64,000 bases of DNA from Planctomycetota bacterium (lineage in GTDB: Bacteria; Planctomycetota; UBA8742; UBA2392): contig JAJVIO010000005.1 of NCBI GenBank assembly GCA_022071975.1, positions 1 through 64,000 of the forward strand. Reading direction: 5' to 3'. Made by a program: the position numbers and the translations under genes. Positions 7,765 to 15,642 of the stretch are shown piece after piece. How positions within the stretch are numbered: the stretch's first letter is position 1; every line of letters begins with the position of its first letter. A model generated the notes under the pieces. The model saw only the letters and a list, made by a program, of their open reading frames with translations, did no database searches and had not been told where the DNA came from.

Positions 7765-8856
7765 ATGCCCGTCGCCACACTCGAGATGAAGGTCGTTGAC
7801 TTCGGCCGTGACTGCAAGACCTACCTGTTGTGGGACGCGGCCAGCAAAGAGGCCGCACTGATCGATCCGCGCTTCGACTACACGGCGGCTTACCTGAAAG
7901 AGCTGCAGGGCGCGGGCCTGAAGCTGAAGTACGCGATCGACACCCATACCCACGCCGACCACCTGTCGGGCGCGGACCGCCTGCGCAACCTGACGGGCTG
8001 CGCGATCGTGATGAGCGAGCACACCAAGTCCAAGGTCGCCGACTACAAGGTGGCGGACGGCGAGAAGCTGAAACTCGGCGAGCACGAACTGACCTTCGTG
8101 CTGACCCCCGGCCACACGCCCGACAGCATGAGCATCTTCGATGGCGCGCGCGTCTACACCGGCGACACCCTGTTCATCGGCAGCGCCGCGCGCACCGACT
8201 TCATGGGCGGCGACGCCGGCAAGCTGTACGACAGCTTCCGCAAGCTGGAGGCGCTGGGCAAACACGTCGAGGTCTGGCCCGGCCACGACTACAACGGCAA
8301 ACACAGCAGCACCATCGCCGCCGAACTGCAGAACAACCCGCACTTCAAGGCCGACAAGGACGGGCTCAAGGCCATGCACCGCATGAAGGGCGAGCTGCCG
8401 GCCAACATGGCCGAGATCCTGAGCTTCAACAGCGAGGCCGGTCTGCCGGAAGACAAGATCATCCGCCCCGCCGACGTGGCGAAGCTGGGCACGCCGGGCA
8501 AGGACTTTACCCTGCTGGATTCGCGCTTCATCGACGAGTTCGAAGCCGGGCGCATCAAGGGCGCGGTGCAGATCCCCCTGCCGGAGCTGCGCGACCGCTG
8601 GGCCGAGGTCGAGAAGCTGCCGCACCCCATCGTGAGCGTGTGCCGCAGCGGCGTGCGCGCCACCATGGCAATGATGACCGCGCGCCACGCCAGCGATAAG
8701 GACTGGCTGCTGCTGGAAGGCGGCATGCAGGCCTGGCAGAAAGACGGCAAGCCGATGGTCAGCGACACCGGCAAGGCGCCGGACGTGATCACCTCCAAGT
8801 TCGCCACCGGGGGCTCATGCGCGGCCGGCGGCGGGACGTGCTCGACTGTGGGGTAG
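7765..8856 (+). CDS. Metallo-beta-lactamase/rhodanese fusion protein (second copy)
   Basis: This 363-residue paralogue of the fusion at 5821 lacks the membrane segment. The start at 7765 follows AAGGAG; an upstream TTG is disfavoured. Metal-binding motifs are THTHADHLSG, GHTPDS, TGDTLFIGSAARTDF and WPGHDYN. A rhodanese domain with the loop CRSGVR lies at about 245-345. The protein again ends in a short Cys/Gly tail containing GGSCAAGGGTC. It probably oxidises or hydrolyses glutathione-type persulfides and handles the sulfane sulfur, which suits the neighbouring sulfur divergon. The substrate is inferred from the family. Confidence 0.88.
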   Translation: MPVATLEMKVVDFGRDCKTYLLWDAASKEAALIDPRFDYTAAYLKELQGAGLKLKYAIDTHTHADHLSGADRLRNLTGCAIVMSEHTKSKVADYKVADGEKLKLGEHELTFVLTPGHTPDSMSIFDGARVYTGDTLFIGSAARTDFMGGDAGKLYDSFRKLEALGKHVEVWPGHDYNGKHSSTIAAELQNNPHFKADKDGLKAMHRMKGELPANMAEILSFNSEAGLPEDKIIRPADVAKLGTPGKDFTLLDSRFIDEFEAGRIKGAVQIPLPELRDRWAEVEKLPHPIVSVCRSGVRATMAMMTARHASDKDWLLLEGGMQAWQKDGKPMVSDTGKAPDVITSKFATGGSCAAGGGTCSTVG

Positions 8857-8863
8857 AGAACAA

Positions 8864-8895
8864 GGGGACTGTCCCCGCGGTTGGGGACTGTCCCC
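8864..8895. repeat. Paired GGGGACTGTCCCC palindromes (copy 2)
   Basis: GGGGACTGTCCCC occurs at 8864-8876 and 8883-8895, two perfect palindromes 19 bp apart, eight bases after the stop codon of the upstream fusion gene. Confidence 0.85.
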
Positions 8896-9697
8896 GTCTT
8901 CGAGCCGGGCGTTGAACAGCGAATTACCAATAACCAGTTTTCAATTACCAATTGGCTGGCGTGCAGTGGGACGGCCATGTCTGCAGTGGCGCGGACATTC
9001 TTGTCCGCGCTTTGAAACTGCATAAGCCACGCGGGGGCGCGAAGGCGCTAAGCGTCTTCTGCGATTCGACGGCCGCTCGTGTTCAGTGACAGGTTTCAAA
9101 CGCCAGGGCGCCAGGAACGCCACGGCCTTTTCGTGGCTTGTGCGTCCCTTGGTCAATCGGCTTGCAGCAACGTTGGAGCCGTGGCGCACCCTGGCGCCCT
9201 GGTGTTGATTGCAGCTCGGCTGGCCGATTGACAGTCAGCCACCAATCAGCCCTTTGCGCCTCCGCGCCCCCGCGTGGCCTGAAGCTTTTCTTCGTGTCCT
9301 TAGTGGGCAACCGCAGTTGCCTTTCAAACCGTGCGGCACACGGGAAGCGAACTGCAAAAAGCGATTGCCCACGAAGCCGCACGAAGTTCACGACGCACTG
9401 CAACTTCATTGGCAACACGAAGGAACTAAGGAGCGAAGAGTCCTGCGTGGTTCGAATGCGGTTTCTGTTCAGGGTCGGCGTCCAACGCCAGGGCGCCAGG
9501 AACGCCACGGCCTTTTCGTGGCTTGTGCGTCCCTTGGTCAATCGGCTTGCAGCAACGAATGAGCCGTGGCGCACCCTGGCGCCCTGGCGTTGATTGCAGC
9601 TCGGCTGGCCGATTGACAGTCAGCCACCAATCGGCCCTTTGCGCCTCCGCGCCCCCGCGTGGCTTGTTGCCGTTTGCTTTTTTGGGGATTCGACGAC

Positions 9698-9726
9698 AGG
9701 GACAGTCCCCTGCGGGGACAGTCCCC
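9698..9726. repeat. Paired palindromes (copy 3)
   Basis: AGGGACAGTCCCC at 9698 and GGGGACAGTCCCC at 9714 are spaced 16 bp here rather than 19. They follow TTCGACGAC, a sequence that also precedes the copies near 35888 in part. Confidence 0.8.
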
Positions 9727-9878
9727 GGCCTGACCCAAAAAAACTTTCGGCTGGCGAGGCGCTTGGTTGCGGGCTTTGCGGGCGTTTGCTGATTCCCGGG
9801 CCGGAAAAACTTCCCGCAGCCCCGAATTTTGTCGCACTGGTCTGGATACTGCCGGGGTGACCAGAACAGGAGTTCGTT

Positions 9879-10313
9879 ATGTCCCGTTACCCCCATGTCA
9901 GACCCAGGCCGCAACAGCACAAGCAGGCGCCCGCAAAGCCGGCCGACGAAAAGCTGGACCAGGACGCGCTGCGGCTGTACCGGCTGAAAGGCGGCGAGTT
10001 CATTGAGGCTTCGATCAAGCGCCTCGAGAAGCTGCTGGCCCTGCACGACCGCGAAATGGCTGAGCCCGACGTCGAGAGCCTGGGCAAGAAGCGCTGGCTG
10101 GTTTCGCCCTCCATGGTGCTGCGCCTGCAGCGCGAGCTTGAGCGCTATCTCAAGATCCGCGCCGACCTGATCCAGCAGGTTTTCCAGCTCACGGACGAAG
10201 GCTCCTCCGTCCCGGACGTGCCGCAGGTCACCCCGCCGCAGGTGAAGCAAGACCAGCCGGTTTCGCGGCCGGAAAGGAGGCAGGCCGAATCGGCCGCCAG
10301 CGCTGTGGCGTGA
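9879..10313 (+). CDS. Conserved-looking hypothetical protein, basic and helical
   Basis: This 144-residue soluble protein is one I do not recognise. It starts with a basic, proline-containing segment (residues 1-25). A helical, Leu/Arg/Glu-rich core with heptad-like spacing covers about residues 30-105. The tail is Pro/Gln-rich. It has no signal peptide, cysteines or membrane spans. Codon use matches its neighbours, and it ends in a 4-base-type overlap with the longest possible reading of the downstream rdgB frame. The short distance to rdgB suggests cotranscription. A structural or nucleic-acid-binding role is possible but not shown. Confidence 0.7.
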   Translation: MSRYPHVRPRPQQHKQAPAKPADEKLDQDALRLYRLKGGEFIEASIKRLEKLLALHDREMAEPDVESLGKKRWLVSPSMVLRLQRELERYLKIRADLIQQVFQLTDEGSSVPDVPQVTPPQVKQDQPVSRPERRQAESAASAVA

Positions 10314-10390
10314 CGGGCGGGAAGTGGTCAATAGAGGCTTTTCAAGGGCGGGCAGTGACCCTAAATTCTGCCGCAACCCAGAAGGCCGTA

Positions 10391-11206
10391 ATGACCGCCA
10401 ATCCCGTGAACATCGTCGTCGCCACCAACAACCGGCACAAGTTCCGTGAGATCAACCAGATTCTGCACGGTCTGCCGGGCATTGAGCTGCAGGCGCTGAC
10501 AGCCTACACAGGCGTGCCGGACGTGCGGGAAGACGCCAGCACCTTCGCCGGCAACGCGCAGAAGAAGGCGCTCGAGATCGCGCGTTTTATCGCGCTGGTG
10601 GGGCACGTGGGTTTTGCCAGCCAGTCCACGGCGATCGACGACGACGACGAGACGGACTTCGAAGAGCTTTCCGCCAAGCGCCACCGCAGCACCAGCGGGC
10701 GCCAGCGCAAGGTAAGCCTGACGCCGGAGCGCATGCCGAAGGTGGAGCGGCCTCGCAACCTCGAGCTGCTGGTGATGGCCGACGACAGCGGCCTGGAAGT
10801 GGATGCACTCGGCGGCGCGCCGGGGGTGATCAGCGCGCGCTACGCCGGCAAACAGGGCGACGACGCGGCCAACAACGCGCTGCTGCTGAAGAACCTGAAG
10901 GGTGTGCCGGCAGGCAAGCGCAAGGCGCGGTTCGTGTGCGAGATCGCGCTGGCGTGCCCGGAAGGCATACTGTTCACGGTGCGCGGCACGGTGGAAGGCA
11001 CTATCATTGACGATCCGCGCGGCAAGGGCGGCTTCGGCTACGACCCGCTGTTCCTGTATCCGCCGCTGAACAAGACTTTCGGCGAGCTTCCGGCGGAAGA
11101 AAAGAACAAGATCAGTCACCGGGCAAACGCGCTGGCGAAGTTCAGGCTGGAGCTGGAGAAGTTGTTAGGGGGAGGCGGCAGGCGGGAGGCGGCAGGCGGC
11201 AGTTAA
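10391..11206 (+). CDS. rdgB: RdgB/HAM1-family XTP/dITP pyrophosphatase with large internal insertion
   Basis: It is predicted to hydrolyse non-canonical purine nucleoside triphosphates (XTP, dITP) to monophosphates, protecting DNA. The ATG at 10391 places IVVATNNRHKFREI at the N terminus, the classic substrate-loop motif. ADDSGLEVDALGGAPG, SARYAGKQGDD and GFGYDPLF follow, and KNKISHRANAL near the end completes the signature. The protein is 271 residues against about 195-200 usually. The excess is an acidic-then-basic insertion of about 55 residues (near residues 75-130, including DDDDETDFEE) just before ADDSGLEV. The last ten codons are made of the GGCGGCAGGC repeat. Confidence 0.9.
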   Translation: MTANPVNIVVATNNRHKFREINQILHGLPGIELQALTAYTGVPDVREDASTFAGNAQKKALEIARFIALVGHVGFASQSTAIDDDDETDFEELSAKRHRSTSGRQRKVSLTPERMPKVERPRNLELLVMADDSGLEVDALGGAPGVISARYAGKQGDDAANNALLLKNLKGVPAGKRKARFVCEIALACPEGILFTVRGTVEGTIIDDPRGKGGFGYDPLFLYPPLNKTFGELPAEEKNKISHRANALAKFRLELEKLLGGGGRREAAGGS

Positions 11207-11677
11207 CGGCCACAGCGGGAGACCTCAATGGCGCGGCGGGAACGAAGCGGTTTTCGGAACCTCAACGTGTGGCAGAAGGCGATGGTCGCCGTAAAAGAGA
11301 TCTACCAACTGACCCGCAGGTTCCCGAAAGACGAGCTGTACGCCCTGACCAGCCAGATTCGCCGCGCGGCCGCCTCGGTACCGATGAACATCGCCGAGGG
11401 GTATAAGCGCCGGCGATACCCTAAAGACTATGTGCGGCTGCTGGTCACCGCACACGGTTCCCAGGGTGAAGTTGAAACTGCGATTGAGATAGCATTCATG
11501 CTTGAGTACATCACCGAGGCGGACTGCGAGAGACTGCTGGACGTGTACGACGAACTCGGACGTATGCTGAATGGCCTGATTGACAGCGTCGACAAAGGCG
11601 CCAGCAAAAGTGACCGGTAGACCAGGGTAGTCAGCGGTGAACTGCCGCCTGCTGCCTGCGGCCTGCCGCCTGATCCA
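11168..11677. repeat. Inverted repeat pair enclosing the S23-type gene
   Basis: The left tract (about 11168-11206) consists of GGCGGCAGGCGGGAGGC units ending in GGCAGGCGGCAGTTAAC. The right tract (about 11636-11677) starts GTGAACTGCCGCCTGCTGCC, nearly its reverse complement. The pair brackets a single complete gene (11228-11620). The units are of the same CCTGCCT/AGGCAGG heptamer type as the arrays near 28.7, 31.5 and 62.1 kb. Confidence 0.75.
11228..11620 (+). CDS. Four-helix-bundle protein of the 23S rRNA intervening-sequence (S23) family
   Basis: This is a 130-residue protein of the S23/IVP/bAvd-like group. Members form pentameric four-helix bundles, and some are encoded inside 23S rRNA intervening sequences. 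Family signatures are FRNLNVWQKAM near residue 7, LTSQIRRAAASVPMNIAEGY near residue 42 and the late helix YDELGRMLNGLI. GGGAGA precedes the ATG. It stands alone, away from any rRNA, between rdgB and ilvE, and is bracketed by an inverted repeat pair, which suggests a transferable cassette. The function of free-standing members is unknown; nucleic-acid binding is plausible. Confidence 0.88.
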   Translation: MARRERSGFRNLNVWQKAMVAVKEIYQLTRRFPKDELYALTSQIRRAAASVPMNIAEGYKRRRYPKDYVRLLVTAHGSQGEVETAIEIAFMLEYITEADCERLLDVYDELGRMLNGLIDSVDKGASKSDR

Positions 11678-11688
11678 GGAGAAGCACC

Positions 11689-12609
11689 ATGACTCAAAAA
11701 CTCTGCGAAAAGATCTGGCGCAACGGCGAGTTCATCGCCTGGGAAGACGCCACCGTGCACGTCTGCGCGCACGTGCTGCACTACGGCAGCTCGGTGTTCG
11801 AGGGCATCCGGGCCTATGACGTCGGCGGCCAGCCCGGCATTTTCCGGCTGCGTGAGCACATCCGCCGCCTGTTTGACAGCGCCAAGATCTATCGCATGGA
11901 GCTGAAGTTCACGCCCGAGCAGGTCGAGCAGGCCTGCATCCAGGCCGTGAAGGTCAACAACTTCAAGGCCTGCTACCTGCGTCCGATCGCGTACCGCGAC
12001 CTGGGGCCCATGGGCGTGAACCCGCTCAAGAACCCGGTCACGCTCGACATCATCACCTGGCACTGGGGCGCCTACCTGGGCGCCGAGGCGCTCGAGAAGG
12101 GCGTGGACATGCAGATCAGCACCTGGACCCGCAACCGGCCGAACACCACGCCGGCGATGGCCAAGGCGGGCGCGAACTACGCCAGCGGGGCGCTGATCAA
12201 AATGGAAGCGATCCTGAACGGTTACAGCGAGGGCATCGCGCTGGACAACAACGGTCTGCTGAGTGAAGGCAGCGGCGAGAACATCTTCGTGGTGCGCGAC
12301 GGCGTAATCGCCACACCCAGCGGCGGCCACTCGATTCTCAAGGGCATCACCCGCGACACGGTGATTCGCCTGGCGCGCGACATGGGCATCGAGGTGGTCG
12401 AGACCAACATCACCCGCGAGCAGCTGTACATGGCCGACGAGGTGTTCGCGGTCGGCACGGCCGCCGAGGTGACGCCGATCCGCAGCCTGGACAAGATCAC
12501 GATCGGCATCGGCAGCCGCGGTCCGATCACGGAGAAGATCCAGAAGGCGTACCTGGACCTGGTGCAAGGCCGCAGTGAAGACAAGTGGGGTTTCATCACG
12601 AGGGTGTGA
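11689..12609 (+). CDS. ilvE: Branched-chain amino acid aminotransferase (class IV PLP enzyme)
   Basis: It transfers amino groups between leucine, isoleucine or valine and 2-oxoglutarate, the last step of branched-chain amino acid synthesis. The 306-residue length is typical. Family marks are HYGSSVFEGIRAY near residue 30, YLRPIAYRDLG near residue 99, the PLP-lysine region SGALIKMEA near residue 165, the substrate loop LSEGSGENIFVV and EVFAVGTAAEVTPI. CAGGAGAAG precedes the ATG. A strong hairpin terminator follows the stop. A D-amino-acid or ADC-lyase paralogue is unlikely because the BCAT signature is well kept. Confidence 0.93.
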   Translation: MTQKLCEKIWRNGEFIAWEDATVHVCAHVLHYGSSVFEGIRAYDVGGQPGIFRLREHIRRLFDSAKIYRMELKFTPEQVEQACIQAVKVNNFKACYLRPIAYRDLGPMGVNPLKNPVTLDIITWHWGAYLGAEALEKGVDMQISTWTRNRPNTTPAMAKAGANYASGALIKMEAILNGYSEGIALDNNGLLSEGSGENIFVVRDGVIATPSGGHSILKGITRDTVIRLARDMGIEVVETNITREQLYMADEVFAVGTAAEVTPIRSLDKITIGIGSRGPITEKIQKAYLDLVQGRSEDKWGFITRV

Positions 12610-12627
12610 TACATCACAAAATGCCTG

Positions 12628-12654
12628 CGACCCGCGCTTCGGCGCGGGTCGTTT
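12628..12654 (+). terminator. Intrinsic terminator of ilvE
   Basis: CGACCCGCGC (12628-12637) pairs with GCGCGGGTCG (12642-12651) around a TTCG tetraloop, followed by TTTCAT. Confidence 0.85.
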
Positions 12655-12755
12655 CATGTAGGATTGCTTGAACTATGAATTCTTTCTTACGTTCTGATTG
12701 GAAATTTCGCCATTGAGGCGGTAGCCTCTTCTTTAACTGCACATACTGTCCGTAT

Positions 12756-12769
12756 TGACCGGTTGGTCA
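12756..12769. promoter_or_regulatory. TetR-type operator at the tetR start
   Basis: TGACC-ggtt-GGTCA is a perfect 5-bp-arm inverted repeat ending one base before the ATG at 12771. This is the usual form and place of an autoregulatory TetR operator. Its 12-bp core recurs, in reverse complement, at 60850-60861. Confidence 0.7.
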
Positions 12770-12770
12770 C

Positions 12771-13379
12771 ATGCGCCTTTCTTCCCCCAAGCGCGAGGCA
12801 CGACACCGCCAGCTTTTACAGGCGGCGTTGCGCATCTTTGCCCGGGACGGCATTGACGGCGCCTCGGTCGCGGACATTGCCGAAGCGGCCGGCGTGGCCA
12901 AGGGCAGCGTCTACCTTTACTTCGACAGCAAAGAAGCGCTGGCCGGCGACCTGGTGCGCCACCTGTTCACCTTTGAGGACGACGGCCCGCGGCTCTCCGA
13001 AGAGCCGGAGCCGCTGGCCCGCATCCTGGCGTTCTGCGATTCCCACGAGCAGCGCATTCTCAGCCTCGGCGACGACGCCACGGTGGTGCTGCACATGTTC
13101 GGCCACGTCGGCAAGACGGCCGACGACCAGCTCGGGCGCGGGGTGCGGCAACTGATGGCGGAGAGCCGTTTCGCCATCCAGGTGCTGCTGCGCAGGGCCA
13201 TGGATCTGGGGCAGGTGCCCGGCTGTGAGGACTGCGGTCGCGGCGCGGCGATCCTGCTGGCGACCATGATGGGCACCGTCCACCAGAAGCTGGCGATGCC
13301 GGGATTGGTGATGCAGGGCGGGCTTAACGTGCGCGACACCGTGATGAACGCGATGCGCGGCCTGGGAGCGCAGGTTTAG
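12771..13379 (+). CDS. TetR/AcrR-family transcriptional regulator
   Basis: This is a 202-residue repressor. The N-terminal helix-turn-helix (about residues 10-57) shows ALRIFARDGIDGASVADIA and GVAKGSVYLYFDSKEAL, the standard TetR signature. The remainder is a helical ligand/dimer domain of normal length and does not reveal the effector. The gene overlaps its likely operator and is followed nine bases later by the 13388 gene, suggesting a two-gene operon under autorepression. A second copy of the operator core near 60.85 kb points to a remote target. Confidence 0.9.
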   Translation: MRLSSPKREARHRQLLQAALRIFARDGIDGASVADIAEAAGVAKGSVYLYFDSKEALAGDLVRHLFTFEDDGPRLSEEPEPLARILAFCDSHEQRILSLGDDATVVLHMFGHVGKTADDQLGRGVRQLMAESRFAIQVLLRRAMDLGQVPGCEDCGRGAAILLATMMGTVHQKLAMPGLVMQGGLNVRDTVMNAMRGLGAQV

Positions 13380-13387
13380 GGGGCGGT

Positions 13388-13927
13388 GTGTTCAGGGTTT
13401 TCCAGGCAAGTTCACCGGAAGTCGAGGTCGACGGGCGCACCGTGCTGGCGGTTGTTTCGGGCATGCTGGTCGGCTCGGTGGCGCGCGAGCTGCTGACAAG
13501 TTGCGGGCTTTCGCTGGTGCAGACGGCGCAGTGGTACCCGCAGCAGGCGTGGCTTGATGTCTACCGCAAGATTCATGACCACCTGGGCCCGGACACGCTG
13601 AACTCGATCGGCCGGCGCATTCCGTACACGGCGGATTTCCCCGACGAGCAGATGTTCGACGTGCCTTCCGCGCTGCAGTCGATCGACGTCGCATACCACC
13701 TCGCGCACCGCGGCGGCGAGATCGGCCAGTACAAGTTCGTTGAAGTCGGCATGGACCATTACGAGATCCGCTGCGACAACCCGTACCCCAACGTGTTTGA
13801 CATCGGGATCATCGCCTCGCTGGTCGAGCGCTTCCACGGCCGGCTGCAGTTCAACGTCAACATGAAGCAGCCCGCGGTCGAGCCGGAGCGGGACAACGCC
13901 TGCATCATCGAGATTGTGCGCGTGTAG
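13388..13927 (+). CDS. Hypothetical protein cotranscribed with tetR
   Basis: The 179-residue soluble protein starts with GTG eight bases after the tetR stop, and AGGGGG overlaps the tetR end. I do not recognise the family with confidence. The middle (WYPQQAWLDVYRKI, GRRIPYTADFPD, ALQSIDVAYHLAHRGG) and a C-terminal half with beta-rich character recall small-molecule-binding domains of the V4R or haem-NO-binding type. That resemblance is weak. There are no membrane spans. It probably works with, or is controlled by, the adjacent TetR protein. Confidence 0.7.
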   Translation: MFRVFQASSPEVEVDGRTVLAVVSGMLVGSVARELLTSCGLSLVQTAQWYPQQAWLDVYRKIHDHLGPDTLNSIGRRIPYTADFPDEQMFDVPSALQSIDVAYHLAHRGGEIGQYKFVEVGMDHYEIRCDNPYPNVFDIGIIASLVERFHGRLQFNVNMKQPAVEPERDNACIIEIVRV

Positions 13928-13930
13928 GGC

Positions 13931-14842
13931 TCAGCCCGCCCGCGGGTGGAAGCGCTGCATCACGCTGCGCAGCCGCTTCTGGTCTACGTGCGTGTAGATC
14001 TGCGTCGTGCTGATGCTGACGTGGCCCAGCATCTCCTGCACGCTGCGGATGTCGGCCCCGTTCTCCAGCATGTGCGTGGCGAAGCAGTGGCGCAGGGTGT
14101 GCGGGTGGATGTCGTCGCTGCGCAGGCCCGCCATGCGGGCGTACAGCTTGACCAGGTCCCATACCCGCGTGCGCGAAAGCTTGCGCCCGGACTTGCTCAC
14201 GTAGACGAAATCGCCCGGCCGCTTCAGCAGGGCGGGACGGCCGCGCTCGAGCCAGCCGCGCACGTGCTCGATGGCGCGGGCGCCGATGGGCACCACGCGC
14301 TCCTTGTTGCCCTTGCCGCGCACGGACAGGTAGCCGGAGTCGAGGTGCAGGCGGTTGAGGGTCAGGCCGCAGACTTCGCTGACGCGGGCGCCGGTGGCGT
14401 ACAGGGTGTGCAGGATGGCGCGGTCGCGCAGCAGCAGGGGCTGGGTGCCGACGGGCGCGTTGAGCAGCGCCTCGACGTGCTCCTCGGTGAGGTAGTCGGG
14501 CAGCGGCTGCCCGAGCCTGGGCGGCTGCAGGTGCTGGGCGGGGTCGTGGTCGGTGCGCTGCTCGACGCCGCAGAAGCGGAAGAACATGCGCAGGGCGGAA
14601 ACGCGGCGCGCCACGCTGCGGGCCGAGATGCCGGCGTTGCGCTGCGCGGCCAGGAAATCGACCAGGTCGTCGGGCTGGACGCGGGCGGATTCAAAGATGC
14701 CGCGCAGGAACAGGAACTCGAGCAGCAACTCGAGGTCGCGGCGGTAGGCGATCAGCGAATTCTCGGCCAGCCCGCACTCGAGGCGCAGGTAGTCGAGGTA
14801 GGCCTCCAGCAGAAGCCGAAGTTCACAGGAACCACCGCCCAT
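13931..14842 (-). CDS. xerD: Tyrosine recombinase of the XerC/XerD type
   Basis: This 303-residue site-specific recombinase is predicted to resolve chromosome dimers. The start at 14842 follows GGGAGA; a longer reading to 14869 is less likely. The N-terminal SAM-like core-binding domain spans about residues 1-95. Catalytic residues are visible in order: Arg in GARVSEVCGL, Lys in GKGNKERVVP, His-x-x-Arg in HTLRHCFATHML, His in LGHVSISTT and Tyr in QIYTHV. Length and spacing match XerC/XerD rather than a phage integrase. Its stop lies three bases from the convergent upstream gene. XerC and XerD cannot be separated from this alone. Confidence 0.88.
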   Translation of the reverse strand: MGGGSCELRLLLEAYLDYLRLECGLAENSLIAYRRDLELLLEFLFLRGIFESARVQPDDLVDFLAAQRNAGISARSVARRVSALRMFFRFCGVEQRTDHDPAQHLQPPRLGQPLPDYLTEEHVEALLNAPVGTQPLLLRDRAILHTLYATGARVSEVCGLTLNRLHLDSGYLSVRGKGNKERVVPIGARAIEHVRGWLERGRPALLKRPGDFVYVSKSGRKLSRTRVWDLVKLYARMAGLRSDDIHPHTLRHCFATHMLENGADIRSVQEMLGHVSISTTQIYTHVDQKRLRSVMQRFHPRAG

Positions 14843-14913
14843 GGGATTCTCCCGGCGCACAGGCGCCAAGGCGGTTGATCGGCAGTCCGTAGCCCGGAAC
14901 TTGAACGGAGTCG

Positions 14914-15582
14914 CTACTCGGTCTCGCGGATGAAGCGGTCGATATCCCGGTTTTTGCCCACCAGCATCAGCACGTCGTTCGCCTCGGGCTTGGTCTCGGG
15001 GCCGGGGATGCTGATTGACTCCGCGCCCCCATCTGTGGCGGGCTTGCGGATCGCCACCAGGTTCACGCTGAAGTTCTTGCGCAACTGAAGCTCCAGCAGC
15101 GTCTTGCCCAGGATCGCCGACGGCGCCTTGATCTGCACGAAGCTGTGCTCGCTGCCGATATCCACGGCCTCCAGCAGGCTCGGCTTGGCCAGCTTCTGGG
15201 CCAGTTTCAGCGCCGCCTGCTCCTCGGGCATGATCACTTCGTCGGCGCCGAGGCGTTGCAGGATCGTGCGCTTCACGCGGTCGTTGGCGCGCGCGATCAC
15301 ACGCGGGTAGCTGAGGTCGCGCGCCGCCAGCATGGCCAGCTGGCAGGCCTCGAAGTTTTCGCCGATCGCGACCACCACGGTGTCCACCTTGCCCAGCCCC
15401 AGCGAGCGCTGGGTCTCCAGTTCCGTGGCGTTTGCGGTGACGGCCAGCGCGACCTTGTCTTTCACGCCGTCCACCACGTCGGGGTTGGTGTCGATGGCGA
15501 TCACCTCAAGCCCGTCCTTGGCCAGCGTCTCCGCCAGCGCCATCCCGAAGCGACCCAGACCTATCACTGCGACTTTCTGCAT
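14914..15582 (-). CDS. trkA: TrkA/KtrA-type potassium channel gating subunit
   Basis: A cytoplasmic regulatory protein that gates the membrane potassium transporter. The start at 15582 follows GAAGAG. Residues 1-130 form an RCK_N Rossmann domain with the NAD-binding turn VIGLGRFGMALAETL. Residues about 140-222 form an RCK_C domain, the subdomain known to bind c-di-AMP in KtrA and CpaA proteins. The protein is the single-unit KtrA length (222), not the doubled TrkA of enterobacteria. It lies 60 bases downstream of the trkH-like gene, and the operon is headed by a c-di-AMP riboswitch. Confidence 0.9.
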   Translation of the reverse strand: MQKVAVIGLGRFGMALAETLAKDGLEVIAIDTNPDVVDGVKDKVALAVTANATELETQRSLGLGKVDTVVVAIGENFEACQLAMLAARDLSYPRVIARANDRVKRTILQRLGADEVIMPEEQAALKLAQKLAKPSLLEAVDIGSEHSFVQIKAPSAILGKTLLELQLRKNFSVNLVAIRKPATDGGAESISIPGPETKPEANDVLMLVGKNRDIDRFIRETE

Positions 15583-15642
15583 GGGTTTCTCTTCCCGTTC
15601 CGGCACAACTTCGCGCCGGTCCCCGGCATTTACGCCGGGGCT

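Larger units (their letters stand above)
8857..9878. repeat. 1-kb repeat block with a 385-bp-offset tandem duplication
   Basis: No gene is supported. A stretch of about 185 bases starting at 9101 recurs at 9486 with very few differences (offset 385). The block also holds paired 13-bp palindromes at 8864/8883 and 9698/9714. A heptamer tract AATTACCAATAACC lies near 8920-8952. The hairpin GCGCGGACA-ttct-TGTCCGCGC lies near 8990-9011. CGCGGGGGCGC-type units have reverse partners near 9254 and 9639. Confidence 0.8.
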
